A DNA stretch of 64,000 nucleotides from Macrostomum hystrix (taxonomy: Eukaryota; Platyhelminthes; Macrostomidae): positions 4,009,501-4,073,500 of the forward strand of contig CATNEN010000003.1 in assembly GCA_950097015.1 (NCBI GenBank), written 5' to 3'. The notes beneath the pieces were generated by a model. The model saw only the letters and a program-made list of their open reading frames with translations, was not told the origin of the DNA and made no database searches. Below are positions 55,010 through 64,000 of this stretch, one piece after another (position 1 is the stretch's first letter; every line of letters begins with the position of its first letter). The translations under genes and the position numbers were made by a program.

Positions 55010-55300
55010 TACCTGACCGGCGGTCTTCTCACTCGCATTGGAATCAATCTGCTCTCGATGATCCCTGCGAACCGTCAGATCTTAGCCTCGGTGATCCAGA
55101 ACACGTCTCAGCGGCCCCTGCTGAGCAGTTCCTTCACCACCGACTCGCTTCGTAGTCAGGGCCTCTTTCAGAAAGTTCCCACAACTCCCAGAGGATTCTC
55201 GAAGTCTGCCTCTGACTTGTGCACTCCGCGTGAATTAGCTGAATATAAAATACAAGTCCAACGTTGTCAAAGTGTCACGAAAATCACACTAACAAAATAA
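55010..55300 (+). CDS. Exon-like open frame of unknown function
   Basis: A possible acceptor (GATCACAG, 55002-55009) opens a frame in phase 0: YLTGGLLTRIGINLLSMIPA, NRQILASVIQNTSQRPLLSS, then a Ser/Thr-rich part and FQKVPTTPRGFSKSASDLCT to a stop at 55300. The first 30 residues look like a conserved helical segment, but I cannot name it. It ends just before exon A of copy 5 and occupies the place where the signal-peptide exon lies in copies 3 and 4. It may be a fragment of another gene captured at the duplication edge. Confidence 0.35.
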   Translation, partial: YLTGGLLTRIGINLLSMIPANRQILASVIQNTSQRPLLSSSFTTDSLRSQGLFQKVPTTPRGFSKSASDLCTPRELAEYKIQVQRCQSVTKITLTK

Positions 55301-55322
55301 ATTGAAAACTATTGTGAACAAG

Positions 55323-58300
55323 GATCGAGGCTGCGAACCACTACTGCATCCACGACAGCATGAAGGCCTTCTCCATGAACGCTGACACGGAACAGGCTGA
55401 GACACTGTTGACCAGCCACGGAGATATGGAGCTCCACGTGCCGCGGCAGCGCTGCTTGTGGGATGTGAAGATCCACCGCATGACGGAGCCGCTGCAGCTG
55501 GTGCTGAGCCTGCGCCGAGGCCGACTGTGGCAGGAGGCAGCGAACGGGACCGGTTGCCCGTCGGAGCTGAGTGTGGCTCTGCAGGGTAAGCGGACTGTTG
55601 CAGGACTGTGTCCTTCACCATTGATTGAGCAAATCAGTCACGCAAAGCAGATCCCTCCTCACTCCAGGATCTGGATTCCACAGAGAGTGGAGAGACGGCT
55701 CATCGTTACCGAAGGCCCCTCTGATTGTGCCAGTGAATGAAAGGTGAGCTCGATACTCTGAGTGTTTCTAGAATATCCAGTCGCACACGAGAGATTCGCG
55801 AGTCATTGAGAATGCACCGAACTGGCTGCAGCTCGCAGCAGCTCATCGTCAGGTTCTCGACCGGAGATCTCCAGCCTGAGGCGGTCTGCGGTCGCATCGA
55901 ACTGACCATCGGCGTCGCCAAGAAGGGATTCTGCGGCAGGAACATGCTGCTGCATCGACGTCGCTGCCACTTTATCTCCGACGAGAAGCTGGAGCTGTCA
56001 GACCTGACTGGGACTGGAGCAGAGCTCGCTAGCATCTCCGGCATTGAGCAGCTGCGAGACCTTCTGAGCGACAGTGAGAGCTGAGTCGCAGCCTGTTTGT
56101 TCTTTCCTTCTGTCAGTTAAAAAGCCACATAGTCGATATGCGACGCGATCATTTTAGATGAAAAGCGGAGAGCAAAGTACCCGCCCAAAGCCCCTCTGGA
56201 CCTGACGGGCTCTACCAGAGTGGGGATTTTCCGCTGCACTGGCTCTAACTGGACATTTTACCTGAACTCCAGCAGCGAAGGGTGTGCGGCGGCGCCATTT
56301 GGTTTAACAAAAAATGTCACAATTTTGGAGAACAGGTCTGTGTAAAGTTTGATGTTCAGTGATATTTTTTTCAAATCGATGGGCACTGCAGCAATAACAG
56401 TAGAATAGTATCATGACGAACTTCTACTTAAAACGGAGTTAAAGTTTGTGCTGCAACAGCGTGTGATTGCTATGTCAATTAGAGCTTTTCGACTGTGCTA
56501 ATTATTTGAAAAATTTCTGCCTACTTAGACATTGGTAAGTTGAAAGCAATCGTGGTAATGCGTGCTGCGTTTTCGATTACACTGAACTGTAGTCACTGCA
56601 CTGGAGTCACTGCACTGAAGTCACTGCACTGTAGTAACTGCACTGTAGTCACTGCACTGGAGTCACTGCACTGGAGTCACTGCACTGGAGTCACTGCACT
56701 GGAGTCACTGCACTGGAGTCACTGCACTGTAGTCACTGCACTGTAGTAACTGCACTGTAGTCACTGCACTGGAGTCACTGCACTGTAGTCACTGCACTGG
56801 AGTCACTGCACTGTAGTAACTGCACTGTAGTCACTGCACTGTAGTAACTGCACTGGAGTCACTGCACTGTAGTAACTGCACTGTAGTAACTGCACTGTAG
56901 TCACTGCACTGTAGTCACTGCACTGGAGTCAGGACGGGGAAGCTTCTAGGCCACATCTGCTCTGGATTATAAAATATTGGCTATATAAAAAATTCCAGCC
57001 GTCTCTCAGGCCACACGCACCTTCGCCAGATTATTGAATACACACCCCGACCAGATACGAGGTAAATGGGTATCGCCCTTTCTTTCAAGTCATTCAATAA
57101 AGTCTCAATGTCTCCTTTTAAGTTCCTGTAAGCTGAAAAACCCTAAGTCATGTCATGTTAACTGACCAACAACGTTAAGGGCCAGTGCCAACAACAGCGG
57201 TCTATTTATTAGGGACAGACTTGTCTATGGAAGTACTTATGCCTCGGTGGTGAGTAAACATTGTAGTACGATAAAAAGCGGTCTTTCGCGTCCCTGGGAT
57301 TTCCCTAGGGTAATCCAAAAAATTGGTTAAACTCAAATTGTCTATAGTCGTTAAGCTATAATATTGAAAACAGAGTTGTATTTAGAACAACTAACGGGTG
57401 TCCCAAAAAAGGGTAACACTTTGTGCGCTCACTGTGAGTGAGCAGTTAGGCCTATAGCCCAGTAATTTAACAGGTCTACAGTAAACATATGTAAGTTTTT
57501 CCCACAAAAATTTGGTTACGAAAAATTGCTCTAGAGGCGAGTTATTGAGCACAGAAGTGTACGCTAGCTTTTCTGCCAAGCTTTGCCTACACAGCTGCCA
57601 TAGACAATATTTTGCTTAAAAAATCTTAAGGAGCATGGACAACGAACTTGGCCGGAATCGAAGCGGTGCCGGGTCGAGTCCGCAGCCAGATCGAGTCGCC
57701 CACCTGCTCGGTCATGGTCAGCGGATGGCGGAGGCGGCGGCCCCACATGAGCTGGTCCGGAGAGTCCGAGCGGTTCCCGCTGGGCCTGCTGGTGCGAATA
57801 GTCAGGAGAAGCTTCTGCAGAAATTGGTCGAATGGCACCACCTTGGTCCACGTCTTCAACCCGCCTTTCAGACTTCTCACCAGCCGCTCAGCCTGTCCGT
57901 TAGACTGCGGATAATAGGGCGGGGTGTGTACCTCCTGGCACCCGACGCTGCTCAACCACTGCGACACTCTCTCCGACTTGAACTCCGGAGCATTGTCCGA
58001 CACCAGCGTCCGCGGCACTCCGTTCCGGGCGAACACCGCCCTCAGCACCCGCAGCACCGAACCCGCAGACCTGTCAGGAACCTGAATCGCTTCCGGCCAG
58101 CCCGAGTACGCATCAGACATTAGCAGCAGCAGACCCACCCCGGGCACCTCGCAGCGGTCCATGTGCACTCGGGACCATGGTTCACTCTCTGGTGGCCAAC
58201 AGTCCATCTTCCTCTGAGCAACTGGCCGCCTCTCTGAGCACAGCTGGCACCGCTCAACAAACTGACGCACCTCGCGGTCCAATCTAGGCCACCAGAACTC

Positions 58301-61300
58301 CCTTGATACATGCGCCTTGGTGTTCTCCGCACTCGGGTGCACCTCGTCGTGCGCGACCTCCAGGATGCGCCTGCGGAGGATTGTTGGCGGGACCACCCTG
58401 GTGCCATGAATGACTTGTCCGTTCTCCACCGACAGCGCTTCTCGACAGGCTTTATACGGCCGCTCCACCTGCGATACCTGGCCCCAGTGGCCTGTCCGGA
58501 TTCTCTGCTGGAGTCCTTCAGCAGCGAGCACTGCGCAGTCGCCTCCCTGAGCTCCTCCACCGTGACCAGTCCTCCATTGGCAGCTAGCTTAACTCGGTGC
58601 ACCGACTCGCCTGCACAGTCCTGCTGCTCAAAAACCGAGTCTGGACAGAGCGTCAGCGTCCTGCATCCTCCTTCCCGGCACGTATTCGATGTCGTAGTCA
58701 TACGCCGACATCCGAAGTGCCCACCGAGTCAGTCTGGCAGACACAGTCTTGGGCAGATTTTTGCTCGGGTTCAGGATGTACCTTAGGGGTTCGTGGTCGG
58801 TTTGGATAGTGAACTTCTTTCCCAGCAACATCTTCCTGGCTCGCTCCACGGCCCACACAATCGCCAGCGCTTCCCTTTCGATGTTGGAATAATTAGTCTC
58901 CGCCGGCGTGAGCGCTCTTGACATGTACATCACCGGATGTCCCGACTAGACCAGCACCTCGCCGAGGCATCTCTCGCTGGCATCAACTCGAAGGCAGACA
59001 GGCAAGCGGACGTCGAACGGCTTGATGCACGGGTTGGAGGCCAGGCTCCTCTGACCTCAAAAAACGCAGTCTCAGCCGCGGCGCTCCACTCGAAAACTCG
59101 GTCAGCACGACGAAGTTCTTGAAGGGGCCGACATTTCTCAGAAAAGTTCGGAACGAGCCGTCCATAAAACTGAGCTAGTCCAAGGAATCGCTCCAAGTCT
59201 TTCTTGCTTTTCGGTGTCTCAACATCCATCACCCGCTTCACCATGCCTGGGTCGGGCTTGGTTCCCTCCGCGTCAATCATGTGGCCGAGGAACTTCAAAC
59301 TGTTTGCCTCCATGACGCACTTCGCCTCGTTGATCTTCACATTCGCGGCCTTCAGATTCGCCAGCACCTGCTCCCTGATGCTCTGCAGCTCAGCCTGAGT
59401 CACTGCACCAATCAGCACGTCATCCTGATAGACAATGACGCAAGGGTGATCCCCCAGGAGCTTCTCCATCTCTCGTTGAAAAACTGACGGGGACACCTTG
59501 ATACCGTACGGCAGCCTGTGGAACCGGTAGCAGCCGAACGGAGTGTTGATGGTTGTCACGGCTTTCGACTCCTCATTCAGCGGGACCTGGTAGTACGCAT
59601 CCGAGAGATCCAGCTTACTGAAAAGCTTTTTGTTGGCCATCTTGCAGAAAGCTGTCTCATGGACGGCGTGAGATAAGTCTGGTCCTGCACCCACTGATTG
59701 ACTGCTGTGTAGTCTCCACAGATCCTCACGGATGCTCGGTCCGACTTGACCGTCACCACAATCCGGCTGCCCCACTCCGACGACGTCACCCTCTCCACAA
59801 TGCCTGCACTCTCCATCAGGTCCAGCTCCTTCTTAACCAAGTGCTTTAGCGCTAGGGGCAGCTCCCTGGCGGGCTGGAAAATCGGCCTGGCTCCCGCGCG
59901 CAGCCGGATTTCTCCCGTGGCTCCACAGATCCCCAGCAAGCTCTCTGTTGCTGGCTCCGGACGCAGCTGAGCTGGCATGGTGCACTGGGGTGGGTCCCAG
60001 CAGGTCACGTCCGAGCAGGCCGAACTCCTGCAGGCAGTCGATGACGGGCAGCTCCGCCGCCTTGAACTGGCCCTTCTTGCCACTGGTCTCCACCAGGCAC
60101 TCCAGCACGCCCAGCTGCCGCATCAAGTGACCGTCGAAGGCCAGCTTGCGCGACTTCGCCGACTTCAGCGGAGGCCGGCCGAGCTCATCCCAGATTCTTC
60201 GGGAGACCAGCGAGCAGGAGGCGCCGCTGTCCTTCTCCATCTACACGTCCCGGTGGTTGATCCTCACCGTGCAGTACTCGGCTGGCCGTCCTTCTCCGCA
60301 GTAGAACACGGGCTCGTCGCTATTTTCAATCGGCGTGCTGCTCTCTGATCCACTCGGCTCGGCACACGCGAGAGAAATGACCCTGCTTTCCGCACTTGTG
60401 GCAAGTGGCTTGTAGGGCACGGCAGTCGGCAGGCCTCCTGTGTGCTGGCATGCCACAGCGCTGGCAGCTCTTGGACCCGAAGCTCGGCGGTCTCTGCTTC
60501 TCTACTGCGTTCACGCTGGCTGAGCTCTCAGAGTTGCCAGGTTTCGCATCCGCAGCTAGTCCGATGGGCAGCGGGGTGGCTTGGTGCACCGCGGAGTCCG
60601 CTGGCGCCGAGGCCGCAGCCGTCAAGGAAAATGTGCAGACCATCTGCAGCTGCTGCACGTAGTCGGTGATCTGATTAACCGCCAGCTCCTGGGTCACCTC
60701 ACGCTCCAGCACCTTGTTCCTGACTTGCTGGTTGGCCATGCCCGCGATCAGTCGCATCTTGATGAGCTGTTCGGCCGGATCCGCATCCTTACCCTTCAGC
60801 TGGTCAAACTCGCAGACGATGGCTTGCTCCCTCAGGCGGGCAGCGAAGCTGGTGACGGACTCTCCGTCGGCCTGGCGCATCGACATGAACGACGTCCTCT
60901 CGGCAATCAGCAGCTTCTTCTTGGGCTCCAGTTAGAGCAGCAATTTCGCTTTTATATCCGCCCACTTCATCCGTGGGAGGATTTTCGGAGCCACCAGTTG
61001 TTTGACTTTGATGAGCTCCGCCACGCCCAGACTGCCGAGGAACGCATCGGTCAGCTCCAGATTGCCGTCTTCGTCTTCGACTCCCTTCGACCTAGCCTGG
61101 GCGTCAAACACTTCCACCCAGGCGCGGAGCTCTTCAATGCTGTTTAGAGGCAGTGCCTCTCTCAGTTTGATGCTCATTTTGCAATCCTGCTTGCAACGCC
61201 AAATTGTAAGCTGAATAACCCTAAGTCATGTCACGTTAACTGACCAACAAAGTTAAGGGCCAGTGCCAACAACAGCGGTCTATTTATTAGGCACAGACTT

Positions 61301-62611
61301 GTCTATGGAAGTACTTATGCCTCGGTGGTGAGTAAACACTGCTAGAGAGAGAGAGACAGCACACGAGGGATAGGAAGAAAGATATCATAGAATGTAACGA
61401 GGTCTAAACATAAAAGTGCAACCACAAAACCAACAGTTCCCTAAAATAATCATGCGTCGATTCCCATTAATTCCCTAAATTCCCTGAAGCCAGCTTGACC
61501 CGACCGAGACTCGAAGTCAGAGCGAATTCAAACCTCCCAGGAAAATTAAACTGAAAATTGAAAAATCTGAAAAATTTAAAAAGAGTAGAGGGTTCAACGG
61601 TGTAGTTCAGAAATCCCTGAAGAATTTCGGGAAACCGTGTCCGTGACGACACAAAAACGATGTCGCATAGAAAACGATAACAATCAGACGAGACCGAGAA
61701 GTACCCTGGACAAAACCGCTACGAGACAACGACAACACATAAATCGAGCCTTCGCAGTAAGAGCCAGTCTTTACGGCACTGAACGAATAGAAACGGCAGC
61801 CAGAAGCCCCATTATTGGCCTAGAAAAAATGTATTAACTAAAAGATAAGTAAGGGCCCGAGGGGGTAAGAGCTAAATAAAAGAGGCGAAGAAAGAGAGAC
61901 GAACAGCTAGCCAATCAGAGACGAGGGAGAGGAAAGAGAAGTAAGGGTTAACTAAGATATAGAACAGATAGACGGAGAGAGGAGAAAGTACAATAAGAGG
62001 GCACGCGGCGTAAACAAACACAGAAAGAAGCGGAACTTTATATTAGTCTGTTAATAATAATTAGTAAGCAGGCGACGGTGTAAAAACATCAGTCTGCTAA
62101 TATTAGTAAGCAGGCGACGGTGTAAAAACATCCGTCTGCTAAAAGCAGAGCCCCTGTCACTTCCAGGGTCGAGTCCACAGGTGCAAAGTGTGGCTTCCTG
62201 CAACAGTTGATCATCGGACAGCCTGTCCTGACTTTCGCAGACTGCGTCATGCCAGCTAGATTTCTGCTCAGCTTCGACGAGACACCCAGAGCTGATTGGA
62301 GCAGAACGAGTTCAGTCTGCCCGGAAACAAGTCTGCTTGAGACCAGCTGTGAATTGAAACAGCAAGACACACCCATGTGGATTTTCGTACTGTCGGTGTC
62401 ATTTGTTCTCATTTTATTGGTCCTTATTATTTCGTTAATTGTTTTACGACTCAAACGTTCTCATAGTACACGAGCTCCTGAGCAGAGGCGTGCAGAGGCA
62501 TCTAGAGATAGTGAAGGCCGGAATTTAGAATATATTTCCGTTTCCCCTTCTGAGCCAGAATGCCACCGAATCCAGCAGACACACAATCTGCTGAAACCTA
62601 GAATCGGTTGA
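55323..62611 (+). CDS. Receptor-like family copy 5: CUB-like membrane protein with ITIM-like tail, gypsy in last intron
   Basis: Exons A 55323-55585, A2 55668-55743, B 55832-56073, C 56158-56335, D 62149-62611. Phases agree at every junction, including C to D, where D5 keeps the T missing in D0 and D3. No matching first exon is visible, and homology upstream stops exactly at the start of exon A, so the copy may be 5'-truncated. The last 45 bp of exon C differ from all other copies (PFGLTKNVTILEN instead of PFVQEGQ...QQNS) at unchanged exon length. Exon D: FLLSFDETPRADW, three Cys, helix WIFVLSVSFVLILLVLII, basic LRLKRSH, then GRNLEYISVSPSE with an ITIM-like LEYISV, ending after a frame change relative to D3. 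The 5.8-kb last intron holds a 14-bp array and an antisense gypsy element. Confidence 0.6.
56591..56935. repeat. 14-bp tandem array, about 24 copies
   Basis: Unit CTGCACTGGAGTCA with GTAGTCA and GTAGTAA variants. Lies in the last intron of copy 5. Confidence 0.95.
57127..57260 (-). repeat. 3' LTR of the gypsy element
   Basis: 134 bp. Differs from the other LTR at four positions. No clean polypurine tract directly precedes it on the minus strand (CGTACTACAA is found there), which is odd for a gypsy element. Confidence 0.9.
57626..60456 (-). pseudogene. Gypsy pol: protease, reverse transcriptase, RNase H, integrase (broken)
   Basis: Read right to left. Protease: an in-frame TAG at 60241-60243 precedes MEKDSGASCSLVS (DSG active site) and LLGRDLL. 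After a frame change near 59.85 kb comes the reverse-transcriptase entry (LVKKELDLMESAGIVERVTS, GDYTAVNQ). After another near 59.65 kb come LFSKLDLSDAYYQVPL and the catalytic VYQDDVLI. The frame shifts again near 59.05 kb. RNase H shows NYSNIEREALAIVWAVE and IQTDHEPLRYI (58628-58933). Integrase (57626-58531) has the H-H-C-C zinc motif (CQLCSERR), then MDRCEV, VSDNAPEF and NGQAERLV as D, D, E. Pol lies in a different frame from gag. Not functional. Confidence 0.88.
60326..61177 (-). pseudogene. Gypsy gag with two CCHC knuckles (one in-frame stop)
   Basis: ATG at 61177. 82 codons run to a TAA (60932-60934), after which the same frame continues LEPKKKLLIAERTSF to a stop at 60326-60328, so one substitution breaks it. 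The C-terminus has two zinc knuckles, CQRCGMPAHRRPADC and CHKCGKQGHFSRVC, typical of nucleocapsid. Pol overlaps the end in another frame (+1 relative to gag by my count). Confidence 0.85.
61183..61201 (-). promoter_or_regulatory. Primer binding site of the gypsy element
   Basis: Three bases after the 5' LTR the minus strand reads TGGCGTTGCAAGCAGGATT. This is the complement of a tRNA 3' end: CCA, discriminator G, seven acceptor bases, and the start of a T arm (AATCCTGC). Discriminator G is consistent with a serine-type tRNA, but the identity is not certain. Confidence 0.75.
61205..61338 (-). repeat. 5' LTR of the gypsy element
   Basis: 134-bp partner of 57127-57260. Its very short length leaves little room for a promoter and polyadenylation signal. 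Confidence 0.9.
61339..62148. other. Rest of the last intron of copy 5; tandem duplication at the acceptor
   Basis: Purine-rich sequence without a gene. 62060-62100 and 62102-62142 are two adjacent copies of a ~41-bp segment (TTAGTAAGCAGGCGACGGTG, TAAAAACATC, GTCTGCTAA) ending just before the AAAAGCAG acceptor of exon D5. Confidence 0.65.
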
Positions 62612-63081
62612 AATGCAGATTCCACTAAAACGCAGATTTTTCTGTAACACAAAATCTGCTGAAACGCAGAATCAGCCGAAATGTACGTAGACTTCACTAA
62701 AATGCATAAACAGCTGACACAAGGTATCCAGTATTGAAAAGTAGAATCGGAGTAGAAAGTGTTGGGTTCCGCATAAACGTAGAATGCACGGAGGCAATTG
62801 GAGCAGGTCAAATACTTCAAGCTGAAGAACAGAAGGCTGCAGGAGAGTGAAGCCTGGCAACGTCAACCAGAACAGGCAGCTGATGAGCTCATCAGCTAAC
62901 TAATGGCCGCCAATGGAAGAAGTTTATTACTGCACTGGTGCAATCACAACTGATAACAGCAATAAACTATAAACATTTTTCACTATGTTATTTATCTGTT
63001 TTTATTGTCATTCATTCTTACCTGTTATTCGTTTGACAAATAATGTACAATAAAGTGTGCAATTGCTCATGAGTAAATCAT
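62612..63081. other. 3' flank of copy 5
   Basis: 62612-62790 matches the 3' flank of D3 (41155-41340). An AATAAA occurs at 62962-62967 and another at 63050-63055. No other gene is seen. Confidence 0.5.
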
Positions 63082-63993
63082 CTAGGCAGCATATTGCATC
63101 ATGATCTGGGCAATTTCCAATCGGCATCTTATGCCGGCCGCCCTGCGTTGATCCGCGGTAGCATCGTTGTGTTCCTCTAACTCCAGAACATCCAAGTCAA
63201 CGTCAACAGCTTCATCTTCTGTTGCACGATCGTTCAGTTCCTTCGCAATGTTGTGTAGCACGCAGCACGCCAAGATGTAAGTTGGCACCCGCTCCAGACT
63301 CACTCTAATCATGTACTGCAGAATGGGAAATCTTCGCTTCAGCTGGCCGAATGCGTTTTCGATTACCACGCGGGCTCTAGAGTGAACTGCATTGAAATTC
63401 CTCTCCAACGGGATGTTTGGATCGCTGAATGGCTTCATCAGAAACGGTGCAATACCATAGCCTTCATCACCAAGCAAGACGATACCCAGGCCACGAGGCG
63501 TCAATGCTTGTAAACTTGCACTGGACGTCGCACGTTGCTTGGACGTTGATGGATGCAAACCCCTTCCGATTGACGTACTCGTTTCCGATCATCCCACCGG
63601 GCTTCTCTATGCGTACGTGGGTGCAGTCAATCGCCCCAATAGCAGCGGGATACTTAAATCGTTCGAACCACTCCTACTTTGCGTCATGAATAGTAATCGG
63701 AGTCTCGGTTGGCCACTTGATCCAGGAGGAGCTTGCATCCGTGCAAACACTTTTCACCACTTCCCATGCAGTCTTCGAAACAGTGTCTGATGAACACCGA
63801 ATTCGCTCGCGATGCCGCTCTGAGATCCAGGATTCGCCAAGTACCTCAGGGTCATTTCCATTCGCTGCATCGATTGTACGGCACCGCCTCGGGTTTCTCT
63901 GCGGTCACCAAGAAATCGCTGCGCTAGAAACTCCACGCTCGCACGCGAAAAGCGAAACAACCTTCTGTATTCATCCTCGCGAAAAGCATGCAT
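63082..63993 (-). pseudogene. PIF/Harbinger (HARBI1-like) transposase, runs to the window edge
   Basis: Read right to left. The N-terminal part (FREDEYRRLFRFSRASVEFL, LRYLANPGSQSGIASEFGVH) is followed by a frame change, a TAG in the linker, and then FKYPAAIGAIDCTHVRI (first catalytic Asp), NRKGFASINVQATCD and a DASWPG where the usual SVHD section should follow. That section is missing. The frame resumes at IVLLGDEGYGIAPFLMKPF (second Asp), then RVVIENAFGQLKRRFPIL (Glu) and a C-terminus ending at 63082. Lesions: at least one frameshift, one stop and one internal deletion. No terminal repeats are visible because the element continues past the right edge. Confidence 0.85.
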
Positions 63994-64000
63994 CGTACGT

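Larger units (their letters stand above)
57127..61338 (-). mobile_element. Ty3/gypsy LTR retrotransposon, near full length but mutated
   Basis: 4212 bp bounded by two 134-bp direct LTRs starting TG and ending CA (element orientation TGTTTACTCACC...CAGCTTACA). The interior holds gag and pol in the usual order protease, reverse transcriptase, RNase H, integrase. The LTRs differ at 4 positions (about 3%), so insertion is fairly recent. Gag and pol nevertheless carry stops and several frame changes. No clear target duplication: flanks are GTTCC and CTGCT. It sits antisense in the last intron of receptor copy 5. Confidence 0.92.

Noticed and set aside
57635-61214. Plus-strand frames across the gypsy interior
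   Set aside because: Antisense shadows of gag and pol, whose protease, RT, RNase H and integrase motifs are on the minus strand.
57122-61343. Target-site duplication of the gypsy element
   Set aside because: Flanking bases GTTCC and CTGCT do not match, so none is claimed.

Overview
This window is metazoan nuclear DNA: GT-AG introns, one conserved developmental transcription-factor gene, tRNA-derived SINEs, Ty3/gypsy, Tc1/mariner, P-like, hAT, Harbinger and FLYWCH/MULE transposon debris, and roughly 10 kb (about 15%) of short-period tandem arrays. The repeat load, together with small introns and GC-rich exons in AT-rich surroundings, would fit a lophotrochozoan such as a free-living flatworm. 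I cannot fix the species from sequence alone.

Layout. 0-4.8 kb: AT-rich sequence with three tandem arrays and one weak ORF. 4.86-6.69 kb: a two-exon gene for a Ski/Sno-family corepressor of the SKOR/Fussel (CORL) type. 7.7-62.6 kb: a cluster of at least five copies, plus fragments, of one unnamed multi-exon gene family, all on the + strand. Its predicted products are type I membrane proteins: signal peptide (exon 1), a CUB-like ectodomain (exons A, A2, B), a second Cys-containing region (exons B, C), and a last exon D with a juxtamembrane Cys segment, transmembrane helix and tail. Internal exons have identical lengths in every copy (263, 76, 242, 178 bp) and identical splice phases. Exon D differs strongly: a GPI-like end (copy 1), a clipped tail (copy 2), a 53-residue tail (copy 4) and tails with an ITIM-like LEYISV motif (D3, D5). 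Copies 1 and 4 are intact as read (389 and 433 residues). Copy 3 is broken, copy 2 has an incompatible first exon, and copy 5 lacks a recognisable first exon and carries an antisense Ty3/gypsy element in its last intron.

Between and inside the copies lie: a P-element-like transposon with a perfect 8-bp target duplication (9.74-12.13 kb) that contains a nested hAT-like MITE filled with a 16-bp array; a mariner with ~145-bp inverted repeats (24.9-26.55 kb); a small two-exon gene (28.3-34.0 kb) whose intron holds two arrays of about 1.8 and 1.4 kb; two gypsy deletion derivatives with the same junction (39.2 and 44.3 kb); a Tc1 remnant (51.3-52.3 kb); a FLYWCH/MULE remnant (52.8-54.1 kb); a nearly complete but mutated gypsy (57.1-61.3 kb); and a Harbinger pseudogene running off the right end.

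The receptor-like cluster is the main discovery candidate. Near-constant ectodomain exons are joined to last exons with different signalling ends, which resembles the organisation of paired activating/inhibitory immune receptors. That comparison is inference. All exon models are read from splice-site logic and copy-to-copy comparison, with no transcript data.
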